From positions 257,173 through 321,172 of the forward strand of contig WTPW01000627.1 of the NCBI GenBank assembly GCA_009809945.1: a stretch of 64,000 nucleotides of DNA. Reading direction: 5' to 3'. A program made the translations under genes and the position numbers. The stretch comes from Gigaspora margarita (taxonomy: Eukaryota; Glomeromycota; Glomeromycetes; Diversisporales; Gigasporaceae). Within the stretch, counting starts at the first letter, position 1, and each line of letters begins with the position of its first letter. Below the pieces are notes generated by a model. The model was given only the letters and a program-made list of their open reading frames with translations. It was not told where the DNA came from and did not search any database. Shown here in pieces: positions 1 to 11,820 of this stretch.

Positions 1-234
1 CCCCCTAGAATCTAGTTTTTATATTATATTTGTGTACTAATTAGTTATATCCAAAACAATATATAATAAAAAGATTTTTTTACAGTAATATATTCTTTAT
101 TATGTATAGTTCAAATAATAAAAATTCTACAAAAATATATTTGCTTATTAAAAAATTTTATTAGTAGAAACTTTGACCTGGCCACAATAACCCCATCTCC
201 CTTATGCTATGAAAAACAAGTGATTAAATTTGTA

Positions 235-513
235 TGGCCTAAGCTATTACAATTTTCAATTTAATAATTTCAGCCTTAACTTCATCCTAATTATGCATGG
301 TTTCCGGTTATCTGTAATTTAAAGAAAGTTAGCTTTTATTTATATTACTTAAATTATTTTTATTAAAATCCTTAGGGTCTTTTCTCCAGAAAACAAAAGC
401 TTAATTAAATTGTATCTTTTTATCAATATCTTTTTATGATAGAATTAGTAATAAAAAAAACTTTACTGAAATGAATATTAAATGCAACTATGTGGTATTA
501 TTTAATCATTACG
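235..513. other. Duplicated intergenic flank left of the MULE insertion
   Basis: No gene is seen here. The stretch is clearly related to 39290-39535, including the words TTTCAGCCTTAACTTCA and AAAATCCTTAGGGTC, and in part to 9730-9850. It is the left half of an intergenic region belonging to the BTB-TLDc gene family that was split by the element starting at 523. Positions 1-234 are AT-rich with nothing recognisable. Confidence 0.7.
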
Positions 514-534
514 GTTGATAAGGAGTATATACCT

Positions 535-850
535 TTCGGGTACGGTACAGAAAAAAGTATATGGTAGGTACGGTACAGAAAAGTGACCGTACCCAGGTAA
601 ATTTTTTATAGCAAGGTACACAAAAAAAATAATAATTACCGTACCTAAGTTTTTTATTTTTGGTGATAGGTACACAAAAAAATATATACTTAATAAAAAA
701 AATTACCGTACCCAAATCTAGTATTAACAATTTGGGTACGGTACAAAAAAAAATTTAAAAAAAATTACTGTACCTAGATACAGTTTGAAAAAAAAGATAG
801 AAAGGTTATGCATAAACATTTAGGTTCGGTACAAAAAAAAACTATTGTAA
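535..850. repeat. Left subterminal GGTACGGTAC repeat cluster
   Basis: About eight copies of a GGTACGGTAC-type word, in both orientations, lie inside the left end of the MULE-like element (for example near 539, 569, 586, 641, 705 and 735). The same word clusters at the right end. Clustered subterminal motifs of this type commonly serve as transposase binding sites; that role is inferred. Confidence 0.75.
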
Positions 851-1426
851 GGTTATATGATTGTGTGTAATAAATTATAATGAGATATGAATATGTAATT
901 ACCGGTATATAATTATTTGTTTAATTAAATATTTATATATAATGTAATTAGATATTTATATAAATTTAAATATAATGATATAATTATTTTATTTAATATA
1001 ATATAATTAGATATGTATATAAATTTATATATTTTATATAATTATTTTTTTTTAATATAATTAAGTATTTATACAAATTAATATGTTTTAAATATAATTA
1101 TATAATTATTTTAATATACATACTGTAATTAAATATTTTATAAAACTGTCGCCATTCAGCGTCCTGATGACGATCAAGTCAGCCAGGTTTAAAAAAAAAA
1201 AAAAATTTTATAAATATATGTTATTATATAATTATTTTATATGTATAGCACAAATATAATTATATTTTTATATGTAATGTAATTTTGTAAATAATAAAGT
1301 TTAAAGTTTATATTTTAAACAATATGTAAATATATATTACTTAATAATTATAAATTATATAAATATTGCATGTTTTTATTAATTTTTTTAAATTTAGAAA
1401 TTTACAAAAAAAATACAATTATTGCA

Positions 1427-4400
1427 ATGTCTCTTGAGTCTCTTATTGATGCTTTTGATGCTTATGAAAGCATTCATGAAGATAAGGATGATTATGTAGT
1501 AAGTATAATTTTTATAAATTATAATAATAATTTATTATACATATTATTATAATTTAAATATTAATAATTTAAAATTAATAAATATTTAGGAAATAGATTC
1601 TAACAGTACTGCTGAATCATCAGGAGATAGTGATTTAGAAAGTGACATTGATTTTGAAAATCCAATTCAAGCTTTAGATAATGAATTTTTATCTGATATT
1701 CAACTTAAAGATAATTTTGAGCAACCATTAATTCAATTAACAAAATATAATATTGTATCTAATATACAATACCATTTAACTCCTGTTGAATATCCTACAA
1801 CTTCTGATGAAGGTATTGCTCATATTTTTTGTATTGAAAAATGGGATAATCCATCTTCTTTATTTAAAGATGTAAGTTATTTTGTTGTTTTATTTATTAA
1901 TTTAATGTTTATTTTTATTTAAATTAATGATTAATTAAATTTTATATTTTAATTTTAGATTCAATATTCAGTGGGTAAACCTAAAGGATTGCATAGCAAA
2001 GTATTTTGCCCTTTCTTAGGAGTTGATTGTCATGAAACTATAAAAATTTGTAGAGGAATAAAAGTTTGTGAAATAGCTAATATGGAAATAGCAAAAACTT
2101 CACATTCTAGTGTAAATCCTGATACTGATTTAATTCTTCATGATGATGATAATTTGATAGATGAACAAGATCAAATTAAAATTAATACAATTGGGTAATA
2201 AACTTTAAATTTTATTTAATATTTTTTAAAATTTAATTATAATATTTTATTTATTAGTTTAATATTTATTTATAGAGAATACCTTGCAACAATTAAATCT
2301 AATTGCCCTTATAAAAATTATACATGCAAAGAAAATCCAATTATTCAGTATTATAATATTTTGAGAAATGAAAGTCAAAATGAAACTACTTCCAATGAAG
2401 AATATATTATTCAAAAAAGTTCTTCAAGAGGTGAAATGGAAATTATGAAACCCTTTATTGGATGTAATAATTGGCATCCAGGTGAAAAAAATCATAGAGT
2501 ACAAAATTTGACCAGGCTGTAATATTGAATTATTAAAAGATTTATTTGAAAATAATGGAACTTTATCAACATATGAGGTAAATTGAAAACTATATTTTAT
2601 AATAATTATATTAAATTATTAATTAAATTATTAACTATTTTTTATTTTAGGATGATTCAAAATGCAATACTATATTTTCTGCTTCTTCAAATAAAAATCA
2701 ATGCCGTATGAATAATTTTAATTTAAATTTTATATTTTAATTATTTGTTTTAAGATTTAATTATATTAATAATTTTATTTATTTTTTAAGCTCATGAACA
2801 TATTTATCAGCATAAAGCAACAAAATTAAAATTAAAAAGGCTTGAATGTGGAGTAAAATTTATTAAATATGAACCACATAATTTAAAATCATGCCCTTTT
2901 ATTATACTATATTGCAAAGGAGTTCATAATCATTATCCACCTCCACCTGGCAAAATTCCATTACATCTTCAATCAATTTTGAAAAAATTAATTGAGCAAG
3001 AAACTGAAAGATCAACTGATATTAGTGTAAGAAATATTTGTTCAGGTAAGAATTATTTATTTATTATTTAATATATTTAAACTTATTTTTTTAAAAAAAA
3101 TTAATTGTTTTTTAAATTAAATTAGAAAATATTATTTCTTCTTTTTTTGAGAGTCAATTTTTATCTGAACTACATGTATCTTTAAATAATATTGACAAAA
3201 TAAGAAAACTTGTACAAAAAGCACAACATCAAATATGTCCATTTGGTCAGGATATACTTGGTGTTGTTTATGATTTTTGGAAAAATACAAATAATTTTCA
3301 AGATTATATTCAGAAAATATGTAAGTATAAAAATTATATTTTAATTTTAATATTTTTAAAAATTATTTTTAATAAATAATTTTTAGCATTTCTTCTGAAT
3401 GGACATCTAATAATTTTATACATGATGGAAATTCAAGCAAACAAAGTTTTTGATTATAATTATTTTCAAGTTGATCTTTCTTTCAAAAGGGTTGCAAATA
3501 AAGATATTAATGAGCTAGAATTTAATGTTTATGACCAAAAATATTCAACAAGTAGGATTAATTTATTTTTTATTAATTAAATTTATTTATTAATTATTAA
3601 TTATATTTTATTTTTTATTAATTAATCTTAATTATTAATTATTAATTTATTTTTTTTTTTAAATTAGCATTATGTTTATGTAGAATTTTTACTACATTAA
3701 CTAATGCTGAAGCATATAAAGAAATGTTTATTTCATTTTTTAATTATGTTGAAATATTAACATCTAAAAAGGTTCAATTGCAACATATTCATAATACTGG
3801 ATTAGGTTGTATTATTGTTGATTTAGATTTGGCTCAGGCTAAAGGTTTGGGAAAAGCCTTAAAAACAATTGACCCTTCAAAAAAAGGAAAAGAGCATTTA
3901 ATTTTTTATTTAATATAAAATAATTATATAATTCTAATTTTAAATCTTTTAAAGGGGTTGGAATTTTGATTTGCTAGCTTATAAAAGAATTGGAATTCAT
4001 AGTAAATATTCTATTTCTAAAACAAATAAAGATACTAGCTTAACGCAAAGAAAATATAATGCAAATAAACATAAAGGTAAGTTTCTATTTTTCTTATATA
4101 GTATGTCAATTCTTTAATTATTAATTTAAATTACTAATTATTTATTAAATTAATTAATTTATTAATTTTTATTAATTAAGGTAAAAAAGTTGTTAGTATT
4201 AAAAAACAAAAAGGTGTTCAAAGAACTGCACCTATTAAAAAGAAGGCAAGAACAACAGTTGTGTCTTCAAATTATGCTAAAAGTTCAAAACCAGTATTTT
4301 CAAAAGAAGAAAGGGAATTTGCTTTAAAAGAAAAGGAAATGGAGATTTCTATTAAAGAAAGAGAAGCTGCACTTGAAATAAAAAAGCAAGAATCACTAAT

Positions 4401-4501
4401 AGAACTTGAAAAAACAAAAATTAGAAAATGAAAGAATTAAATTAGAATTATTAGCTAAAGAAATTGAACTAAAAGAAAAAGCAAAAAAATTAGGTCTTTA
4501 A
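1427..4501 (+). pseudogene. Mutator-like transposase gene, multi-exon, frameshifted and internally deleted
   Basis: About eleven exons can be joined through short AT-rich GT-AG introns: 1427-1498, 1590-1871, 1959-2194, 2276-2577, 2651-2705, 2791-3045, 3126-3320, 3387-3551, 3668-about 3905, about 3955-4076 and 4181-4501. The product has an acidic N-terminus, a Cys-rich segment (CSG-like CRGIKVCE), a zinc-finger-like CPFIILYCKGVHNHYPPPP, then transposase-like blocks FQVDLSFKRV and IIVDLDLAQAKGLGKAL that look like the first two acidic catalytic regions. The third acidic residue is not found: after KEHLIF the frame ends without a GT donor and the C-terminal coiled-coil exons follow. Frameshifts are visible near 2515 and in an A-run near 4412. 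Reading it as MULE-type rests on motif memory and on the 9-bp target duplication. Confidence 0.75.
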
Positions 4502-4929
4502 TTGTTATTAAACATTTGTTTTTGTTCTTAAACAAAAAAATTATTATTTGCTTAACTTAATACTTAAATTTTGTACTGATAAAAATTTGTATAAAAAATT
4601 AAAATTTATTTTTTTTGCTATTGTTTAAATTTATAAATTATTTCTACTATAATTTATATAATATATATATATAATATTTAAAAATTATAAATTTAAAATA
4701 ATTAATATTAATAATTAACAATAATAATATGACTATAAAATTATATTAATAAATTTAATTAAATTTAAAATATAAAATTTTTATTAAATATTATTTTAAA
4801 TTAAAAATATTAAATATATTTAAAAAATAGTATCATTTATACATTATATAAATACAATCTTAATATTACATTATATAAATACAATCTTAATATTTATACT
4901 CTATAAATTCTAAACTATACTTTTAAAGA

Positions 4930-5180
4930 CTATTAACTGTACCGTACCGTACCCAAAAAAATTATATTTTATAAGGTACACAAATTATAAATATAGTATA
5001 TATTTAAACATTAACTGTACCGTACCTAGATAATATTTATTTGTATGAGGTACAGTTTTTAAATTAATATATATTATATTGTGTACCTACTAGGTACACA
5101 AAATAATTAGGTACATATATATATTTTAGAAATAGACTGTACCGTACCCAATACTCTAGACTGTACAGTACCAAAAAGGG
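4930..5180. repeat. Right subterminal GTACCGTACC repeat cluster
   Basis: Copies of CTGTACCGTACC lie near 4937, 5015, 5146 and 5160, mostly inverted relative to the cluster at the left end of the same element. Between the stop codon near 4501 and this cluster there is only AT-rich DNA with no coding signal. Confidence 0.75.
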
Positions 5181-5197
5181 CAATACCTGTTGATAAG

Positions 5198-7032
5198 AGG
5201 TTACATGTTGATGAATAGTTTCGTCCTTCATCAAATAAGACCAAATAACGGAATGACAAAATCGACGAAAATTAGCGGAACATAAATTGTAAAGCTGATG
5301 AAATATAAATAAAGATTGATAAAAGAGAGATCCAAGAATAGATTTTTTAGAGTAATGTAGGGTTACTTGAGACGAAGTTAAAAAAATAAGTAAATTAGTA
5401 TAAAACGTCAACGTGAAAGGATTTGTTAAAACAAATAACTAACGTGTCTGAATTGTGAACAAATAATCCTTGCATCTGCGAGATAGCAATTTATGGCAAA
5501 TGATCTTAATAGATCTTTTGGCCTTCAGAATACTTGTGACTGCTCTAGTCATTTAAGTCATTCAAAATCATTTACTACCTCATTAAGGTAGCTTGTCATT
5601 CCAAAATCTAAGTCAAAGAAAAATTTTTACATAACATACCGCATTTGTTCGTACTTAAAAGGTTGGTTTTATTTTATTTTTTTTTTTTGATAACTGATTT
5701 ATTTTTTCTGAAAAAATCAGATTGATGTCCAATCGTTGAAGTTGCATGATAAAGCCAATATGAAAATACAGATATTAATCATCCCAAACTGCTTGGGCAT
5801 TTATTATAATAAGTTAATTAATAAAACAAAGACTTTTAATATCTCTAGAAAAAGATTTCAGGTTTCGATATAATTTTGAATTGACATTTTTTCACGTCAC
5901 TTTTTTTTTTTTAATTTGGATAACAAAAAATTATAGATTTGAAAAATTGACAAAAGTAATTTTTGCTGAATATCACAAATAGACGTAGCAAAATAAAATT
6001 TTGTTGATTTGTTTGAAAGTACAAAGACCAAAGTGCCAGTTGGAAAAAAAAATAATTATCGCGAACAGTAAACATGTCACAGGAAAATTTAGATATCAAA
6101 AAAAAAAAAAAAGGAAATCCTTTTATCAGTAAAACTTATGAAGGTTCGATTGTACTTACGATAATAAAAATTATTGGTTAAAACATGATTCGAGTAGGAG
6201 TTGTCGATAACAGATCAAGAAAGCACACTTATAGTTGTTAGAGAAACCTTAAATAAGGAAACATGAAATTTAGTTACATCTTTCTTCAATTCAACCTTAA
6301 GTGACGAAATTGCAAAACTGATGAACTGAAGAAAAAGAAACTGAAAAAAAGTAGCAGAACTAAATAATGAAGAAACTGATAAAAGAGAAAATATTTATGA
6401 AAAGTAACAAATTTGAGGCAATATTTCCTGACAATCTAGGAGTTGGTTTTTTAAAATAAATTTATGTATGGCTATTTGTTACAGCATTTTCAGTTTTATG
6501 TATGGCTATTTTATTTACAGCATTTTATGGATCACGACTTTTAATAAACTGGTGCTACGATAATATAATAATTTTCGATTTAATTTCATCTTCTATTCCA
6601 TGTTAATTTGTTTTTTTTTTCACTATAATTTATTTGCTGTCATTTAAAGAAAATAGTGTTTTACTTTTTCATTTACAATTATCCAAAACTATTTTAGTTT
6701 CTTGTTCTGGACAAAAAATGTGCACAACTTAACTATACCTTTTGATCAAGGTAATTTTATAGAAAACTATAAAATTACAGCATTTTATATTAAAGGATAT
6801 TATACGATAGTATTAAGAATTTCATTAAATAGACTATTAGACTATTTAATATTGCAAAGATTTCCATTTTTTCATTCGGAGTCACATATTTATTATACTC
6901 TTAATAAAAATCTAACTTACCGTTTAAAGCTAAGATTTTTTACTAATCTGAAATATTTCATATTTAACTATGGAAAAATACGAATTTTCATCTTAATCTA
7001 TTGCAAAATTCGATTTTTCATTTTTTAATATA
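5198..7032. other. Duplicated intergenic region, no gene
   Basis: This stretch is collinear with about 39545-41535, including ATAACGGAATGACAAAATCG, AACAGTAAACATG-like and GATAACAGA-containing blocks. Open frames in it are short, AT-rich and mostly not kept in the other copy. It is the spacer upstream of one BTB-TLDc copy, interrupted on the left by the MULE-like element. Confidence 0.65.
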
Positions 7033-7405
7033 TGTTTAATTTGTCCTTCATATGAACTTAGATTACTCCAACATCGACTAGAACAAGGATTAATCATTAG
7101 ATCATAGAATCAATCCCGCCTATTACTACCACCAAAAGCTGGGCCATAACTAGGATTACACAAAATTGCATATTTTGGGGGTTCATACGATTTGAATAGT
7201 ACCATTTTTCAATGAAAAAAAATAACAGAAATCAGATTATTTCATCCAATAGGTTTATATCCATCAAGACATTTGTCAGCGCCTTTAACCTTCACAACTT
7301 AAACAATCTCTATTTGTTTATATCACATAAATTTCAAAATGAGGATGAGTAAAGACATCTCTGGTTCCACGAAGAAGCAATTTAAATTCATAAGGGGTTT
7401 CGGGT
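7033..7405 (-). pseudogene. BTB-TLDc gene remnant: C-terminal TLDc fragment
   Basis: Read on the minus strand, this matches the end of the TLDc domain of the intact neighbour: remnants of FKLLLRGTRDVFT, a GGYNPIGW-like stretch, a GPAFGGS-like stretch and the final Tyr/Glu-rich tail are visible, with frameshifts. The homology stops abruptly near 7405, where a GGGTTTCGCC-containing 3' flank takes over. BTB and BACK parts are absent. It is a paralogue of the longer broken copy at 41.5-42.6 kb. Confidence 0.75.
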
Positions 7406-7671
7406 TTTGACAGGGTTTCGCCTGGTTTCACTTTATAAATTTTAAAATTTAATATTTAGTAATTTCAATTTTAATTTCACATTAATGATCTATTTTTTTT
7501 TAGTTATAATTTTTACTTTTCTCTCTGCCATTATCCAAATTCTATTTTTACAGTCCTTTACTACAAATAAAAATAATCTATATATTTTGATCAATATCTT
7601 ATGAAATTATTTCATGTTTTATTTGGCAAGGTTTATTGTTTATTTAATTCAGCTAACAGATGACCATTAAT

Positions 7672-9204
7672 TTAGGACCTTTTACTACGTTGAAATATTT
7701 CGTATTCGTCCACTGAAAAATCCTCTGTCGTATTTCTGATTAGTTTTTCATATAAACTGCAAAGATTCCAACATCGATTAGAACTAGTATGAATGATTAG
7801 ATCACAACCATTACCAAAAGCTGGACCACAAACATTATCACACAAAATTGCATATTCTGGTATTTTCACATGACTTAAAATAGAATTTTGAATAGTACCA
7901 TTTTTCAGTGAAAAAATAAAGCTCCCATCGCATTTCTTATATGTATTCCCTTTAGAAATCGGTTTATCCCATCCAATAGGATTATATCCACCAAGAATTT
8001 CGTCAGTGCCTTTAACCTTTGCAACTAAGACAACATTTGTTTGTTTATCGCATAAATTCCAAAATGAAGCAGGAGTAAAACCATCTCTTGTACCACGAAG
8101 AAGCAATTTAAAATCATATGGGTTATTTGCTGCAGTGTATGCATCATCTTTCTTATCAATCCATGAAGAAATTTCAGCCGCTTGTGCTTCATTAATGATC
8201 GTTGAAAATGGCTCTGTCGCTCTGGGTGGTAATTTTTGTGTTAAAATTACACGAGGTGGAAGAATTACTGACGATATCGGATTGTTTGGAAGTAAAAGTC
8301 TTTTAATTATATCATCCCATAAATTATCATCTAGCATTCGTCTATATGGTTGTACATGGTAAATAATATTTTCACTAGATATTTGGAAATAACGAATATG
8401 AGGTAAACAATTTTGTAAAGTTGTCTTCATAATTAAAAAATTTTCGTTAGACCAATTTTTAGGATCAGGTGGAATTCCAGGATTTTGTGCAATTCCCCAT
8501 TCAATAACTCGTTTCCAAATTTTTACTTCTTCCATTTGTAAGTCATCTCGTTTAATAACTGAGATTAACGCATTTTCTTGAATTGATGCGAAATTTTCTG
8601 AATCAAAAATCATTTCGGGATGTTTTACTATAATACTATTGCACCAATTTTGCAATTCTTGCAATTTATTATTTCGAAAGCTTTTTTGAAATACTTCAGA
8701 AAAATGTAATCGAAGCCACGAAGCCTTTGTTTCAATCAAATAAATTTCAAGACGCTTGGCCAGTTCTTCAAATAAAAGCTCACAAGTAGTAACCATAAGG
8801 TCAAAAACAAATAAAGTATCAAGGTCTTCTAACGAAACTATTCCACCATAAATATATCTAAAATAAATTTATAATTATGTTAATACTTTTAGTATTTTTA
8901 AAATTTTAAATTTCACTTTCACAAGATCATAAATAAGAATATTATTTAATTACTTGATAATAATTTCAAATTGCTGAATTGCAACATCCTTTAGATTAAC
9001 CGTTTTAATGTTGTTCTTATCTCTGTTAATGTTTGCCAACTCATTACGAAAATACAATGACCTATATTTTAAAACTGCTGAATGTGCTCGAAATATTCTA
9101 GTATTTGGAGATTCGCCAACATTAATTATTACATTAAAATCTTCTTCATCATTTATAAGTTCAAGATAATTATTTGAAAGTTTTTCAAAAAATTTCAGTG
9201 CCAT
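7672..9204 (-). CDS. BTB-BACK-TLDc domain protein, intact two-exon gene
   Basis: Exon 1 is 9204-8954 and exon 2 is 8857-7672, joined across a 96-bp GT-AG intron, giving about 478 residues. The start MALKFFEKLSNNYLEL is kept in the paralogues. Residues about 1-100 form a BTB/POZ fold (DFNVIINVGE, FRAHSAVLKYRSLYFRNEL, and FEIIIKYIYGGIVSLEDLDT across the splice). Residues about 110-240 are a BACK-like helical region (LRLHFSEVFQKSF, WKRVIEWGIAQNP). Residues about 300-478 are a TLDc domain (LLLRGTRDGFTPASFWNLCD, DEILGGYNPIGW, FIFSL, GPAFGNGCDL, FSVDEYEIFQ). BTB-BACK proteins often act as Cullin-3 adaptors and TLDc domains are linked to oxidative-stress resistance and V-ATPase; the target of this protein is unknown. 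It is the only copy of six in the window without a disabling change. Confidence 0.93.
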
Positions 9205-9211
9205 TTTTTTT

Positions 9212-9295
9212 TTTCGATAAAATTAAATGATCATCCGGAGCATGGCGGAGAACATTAACGCTTAATATATAATCAAAGTGATACAAAGTTTATTT
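9212..9295 (-). promoter_or_regulatory. Conserved 5' flank of BTB-TLDc genes (probable promoter/5'UTR)
   Basis: Immediately upstream of the start codon, the block containing GATCATCCGGAGCATGGCGG and ATAATCAAAGTGATACAAAG is also found upstream of the copies at 38.5 kb (near-identical), 21.8 kb and 47.1 kb. Conservation may simply reflect shared duplication, but it marks the likely promoter or leader region. No TATA box is assigned. Confidence 0.45.
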
Positions 9296-9879
9296 CTATT
9301 TTTTAGTTATTTATTTCCTCTTAGAGCCTAATAAAGCTGTAGTGCGACTATAAACTAATCCGAATACCCATCCATTTATATGAACTTGGTAAATGCGTAA
9401 TATTGTAGTTTCTTCTTTCGTTACCTAAAATCTAAATTCGCTTAAATTTTCGTTAAGCAGTGAATATAATTTGATAGACCGGTTTTTTTAACAAATATTA
9501 ATGCCTAACAATTTATCAATATTATTAGATATAAAAACACTACTGCTTTCATTAAAGGCATACTTCTTTGTGTCCATTAATATTAAAGCCGCCTAACAGC
9601 TGTAAAGTTCGTAAAAAAATATTACTTCAGTTTAATTGTTGCTAAAGTCTCGCCCGCCAGTATTTCACTTTTTATCTTTTGTCAGTTTTGTGTTTTGCCA
9701 TTTTTCATCGCACAAAAAGTTTACATTAGTTATGTACCGCTTCCGGTTATCTATAATTTAAAGAAAGTTAGTTTTTTTTTTATATTACTTAAATTATTTT
9801 TATTAAAATCCTTAGGGTACTTTCTCTAGAAAATAAAAGCTCAATTAAATTGTGATATCGTTTGCTTGAAATAAAAATC
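9296..9879. other. Duplicated upstream spacer, no gene
   Basis: The stretch is collinear with 38760-39420 (TTTATTTCCTCTTAGAGC, GCCTAACAGCTGTAAAGTTC, TCGCACAAAAA) and its left-most part with 290-420. No coding signal beyond this duplication is seen. Confidence 0.6.
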
Positions 9880-10709
9880 TTATAATTATATATCAATAAA
9901 TTTCCATCTTGTATTCGTCGAAATGGCTGGAAATTATAAATAACATCTTCACTAGATATTTGAAAATAATGGATGAGACTTAAGAAAATTTGTAAAGTCT
10001 TCATAGTTAAAAAATTTTCATTAGACCAATTTTTAGGATTAGAAGGAATTTCATCATTTTGTGCAATTCCCATTAAATAATATAATTCAAAATTTTACTC
10101 CAGCCATTTGTAAATTATTTCGGTTAATAAGTGATATTAACACATTTTTCTTGGATTGATGTAAAATCTCCTGATTTAAAAAATTTCGGATGCTTTACTG
10201 AATATTATTGCACCAATTTGGTAATTCTTGAAATTTATTATTTTGAAAGTTTTTTTTTTTATATATGCTAGAAAAATGTAAGAGAAGCTTTTGTTTCTAT
10301 CAAATAAATTTTAAGACGCTTTGTCAGTTTTTCATATAAAAACTTACATATATTAATCATAAGATTTAAAAATAAATGAAATATCAAGATTTTCTATTTA
10401 AACTATTCCACATAGATGCACCTTTAAATTTAAATTTATAATTACATTAATGCTTTTATCATTTTTAAACATTTATTCTTTATAGGATTATAAATAAGAA
10501 TACTGTACAGTTATTTTATGATAATTTCAAATTGCTAAACAGTAACATTCTTTATATTAAGCGTTTTAATGTTGTTTCTATCTCCGTTAATGTTTGTCAA
10601 TTTATTACGAAAATATAATGACCTATATCTTAAAATTGCTGAATGAGCTCGAAAAGTTTTGCTATTTGAAGATTTGTTAATATAAATCATTACGTTAATA
10701 TTATCATTT

Positions 10710-10710
<1 letters not shown>
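9880..10710 (-). pseudogene. BTB-BACK-TLDc pseudogene, TLDc part lost, cut at assembly gap
   Basis: On the minus strand the BACK region (for example MGIAQNDEIPSNPKNWSN) and most of the BTB exon (GDRNNIKTLN-like and YRSLYFRNKL-like words) can be traced with many frameshifts and stops. The TLDc half is missing: homology begins near 9880. The 5' end of the BTB exon runs into a 67-base T run and the N gap at 10778. The intron position is still recognisable. It is more diverged than the copies at 7.7 and 36.9 kb. Confidence 0.8.
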
Positions 10711-10777
<67 letters not shown>

Positions 10778-11040
10778 NNNNNNNNNNNNNNNNNNNNNNN
10801 NNNNNNNNNNNNNNNNNNNNNNNNNNNNNNNNNNNNNNNNNNNNNNNNNNNNNNNNNNNNNNNNNNNNNNNNNNNNNNNNNNNNNNNNNNNNNNNNNNNN
10901 NNNNNNNNNNNNNNNNNNNNNNNNNNNNNNNNNNNNNNNNNNNNNNNNNNNNNNNNNNNNNNNNNNNNNNNNNNNNNNNNNNNNNNNNNNNNNNNNNNNN
11001 NNNNNNNNNNNNNCAATGTTTTTTTTTTTTTTTTTTTTTT
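10711..11040. other. Poly-T tract with 236-base assembly gap
   Basis: A run of 67 T (10711-10777) is followed by N from 10778 to 11013, then CAATG and another T run to 11040. The open frames spanning it are artefacts of the homopolymer and the gap. The gap size may be arbitrary, and the 5' end of the neighbouring pseudogene may lie within it. Confidence 0.95.
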
Positions 11041-11350
11041 AGGGTTAGGCAAGGTTTAGGGGTAGATTTGATATTTAAAGAGTATGTGTGGATTTTAACA
11101 GGGCGATATTTCAAACCGAAATCCAAATTTCAGCACCATCCACGACAGAAATTTTTTTAAATAATGACCGAACCGAGTCGATAAGTTTTTGACTTCTGTA
11201 GACGTCGGTAATTTTTATGAATGCACAAAATGAACAATAACTACAGAGTGCTAATAGGAAAAACCAGATTAAAAAATACTATTACCAATTCACGAAACAA
11301 TATGTACAACACCACTATCTAACATATTTCAAAAATATCCAAATTATTAT
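11041..11350. other. Unassigned spacer, nothing recognised
   Basis: The stretch is slightly less AT-rich than its surroundings but no reading frame, repeat or RNA was recognised. Confidence 0.5.
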
Positions 11351-11352
11351 TA

Positions 11353-11704
11353 CAGTAAACCTCTCTAAGTGCATGCCTCTAGAACTGAGGTAAATATGCA
11401 TTTGTAGAGTGTATGCAATTATAGAAAATTCAACCGGCCAATCAGAGCGGGAAAATATACATAATATGAATGAAAATCTCTAATTAGGTTTGCATTTAGA
11501 AAGAGAGTAAATTTTACATTTTATTGGTTAAAATTTTAATATTATCACGTACATATATTTAAGAGAGTATACAAATTATACATACGCGTCTCAAAGACTT
11601 ATGCGGAGAGTAGAGGGTGTGGATCTAGCTCTAAGTCAGGGCTTTGGACCATGCATTTAAGGAAGGGTGTGCGTTTATAAAGGGTGTACTTAGGTGTTTG
11701 ACTG
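11353..11704. mobile_element. TA-flanked pogo/Tigger-like MITE, 352 bp
   Basis: Left end CAGTAAACCTCTCTAAGTG and the inverted right end beginning CAGTCAAACACCTAAGT sit between TA dinucleotides (11351-11352 and 11705-11706). No coding frame. The ends resemble the larger element at 32375-33114 (CAGTCAGACCTCTCTATA), so both probably belong to one pogo-like superfamily. Confidence 0.65.
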
Positions 11705-11820
11705 TATAACGATAATGGTGAAACTATAAAAACAATCCAGACATACAAATCCAGATACATCTTTATAAAAGCGTTTCTCTTTATCTGTTATAAAGACATG
11801 ATAGTTGATCTCAGATTATA

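Larger units (their letters stand above)
523..5188 (+). mobile_element. MULE-like DNA transposon, 4.67 kb, 9-bp target duplication
   Basis: The 9-bp word GTTGATAAG occurs at 514-522 and again at 5189-5197, exactly outside two 28-bp inverted ends that match at about 20 of 28 positions and share GGTACNGTACAG. A 9-bp duplication and a transposase-like gene with a FLYWCH/WRKY-GCM-like zinc region fit a Mutator-like element. Both ends carry many GGTACGGTAC repeats. The duplicated locus near 39.53 kb has the same flanks without the element, an independent empty site. The internal gene is frameshifted and lacks part of the catalytic region, so this copy is probably not autonomous. Confidence 0.85.

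Noticed and set aside
5064-5411. 115-codon minus-strand frame, partly similar to a 101-codon frame at 39580-39885
   Set aside because: Similarity is explained by DNA duplication; the frame runs into the MULE end, and no family or codon signal supports it.
6702-7028. 108-codon plus-strand frame
   Set aside because: The paralogous DNA near 41.25 kb does not keep the frame; composition is simply AT-rich.
8006-8362. 118-codon plus-strand frame (and a similar one at 37261-37584)
   Set aside because: It is antisense to the conserved BTB-TLDc coding exon and mirrors it.
10690-11160. Open frames of poly-Lys or poly-Phe with unknown residues
   Set aside because: They are produced by T/A homopolymers and the N gap.
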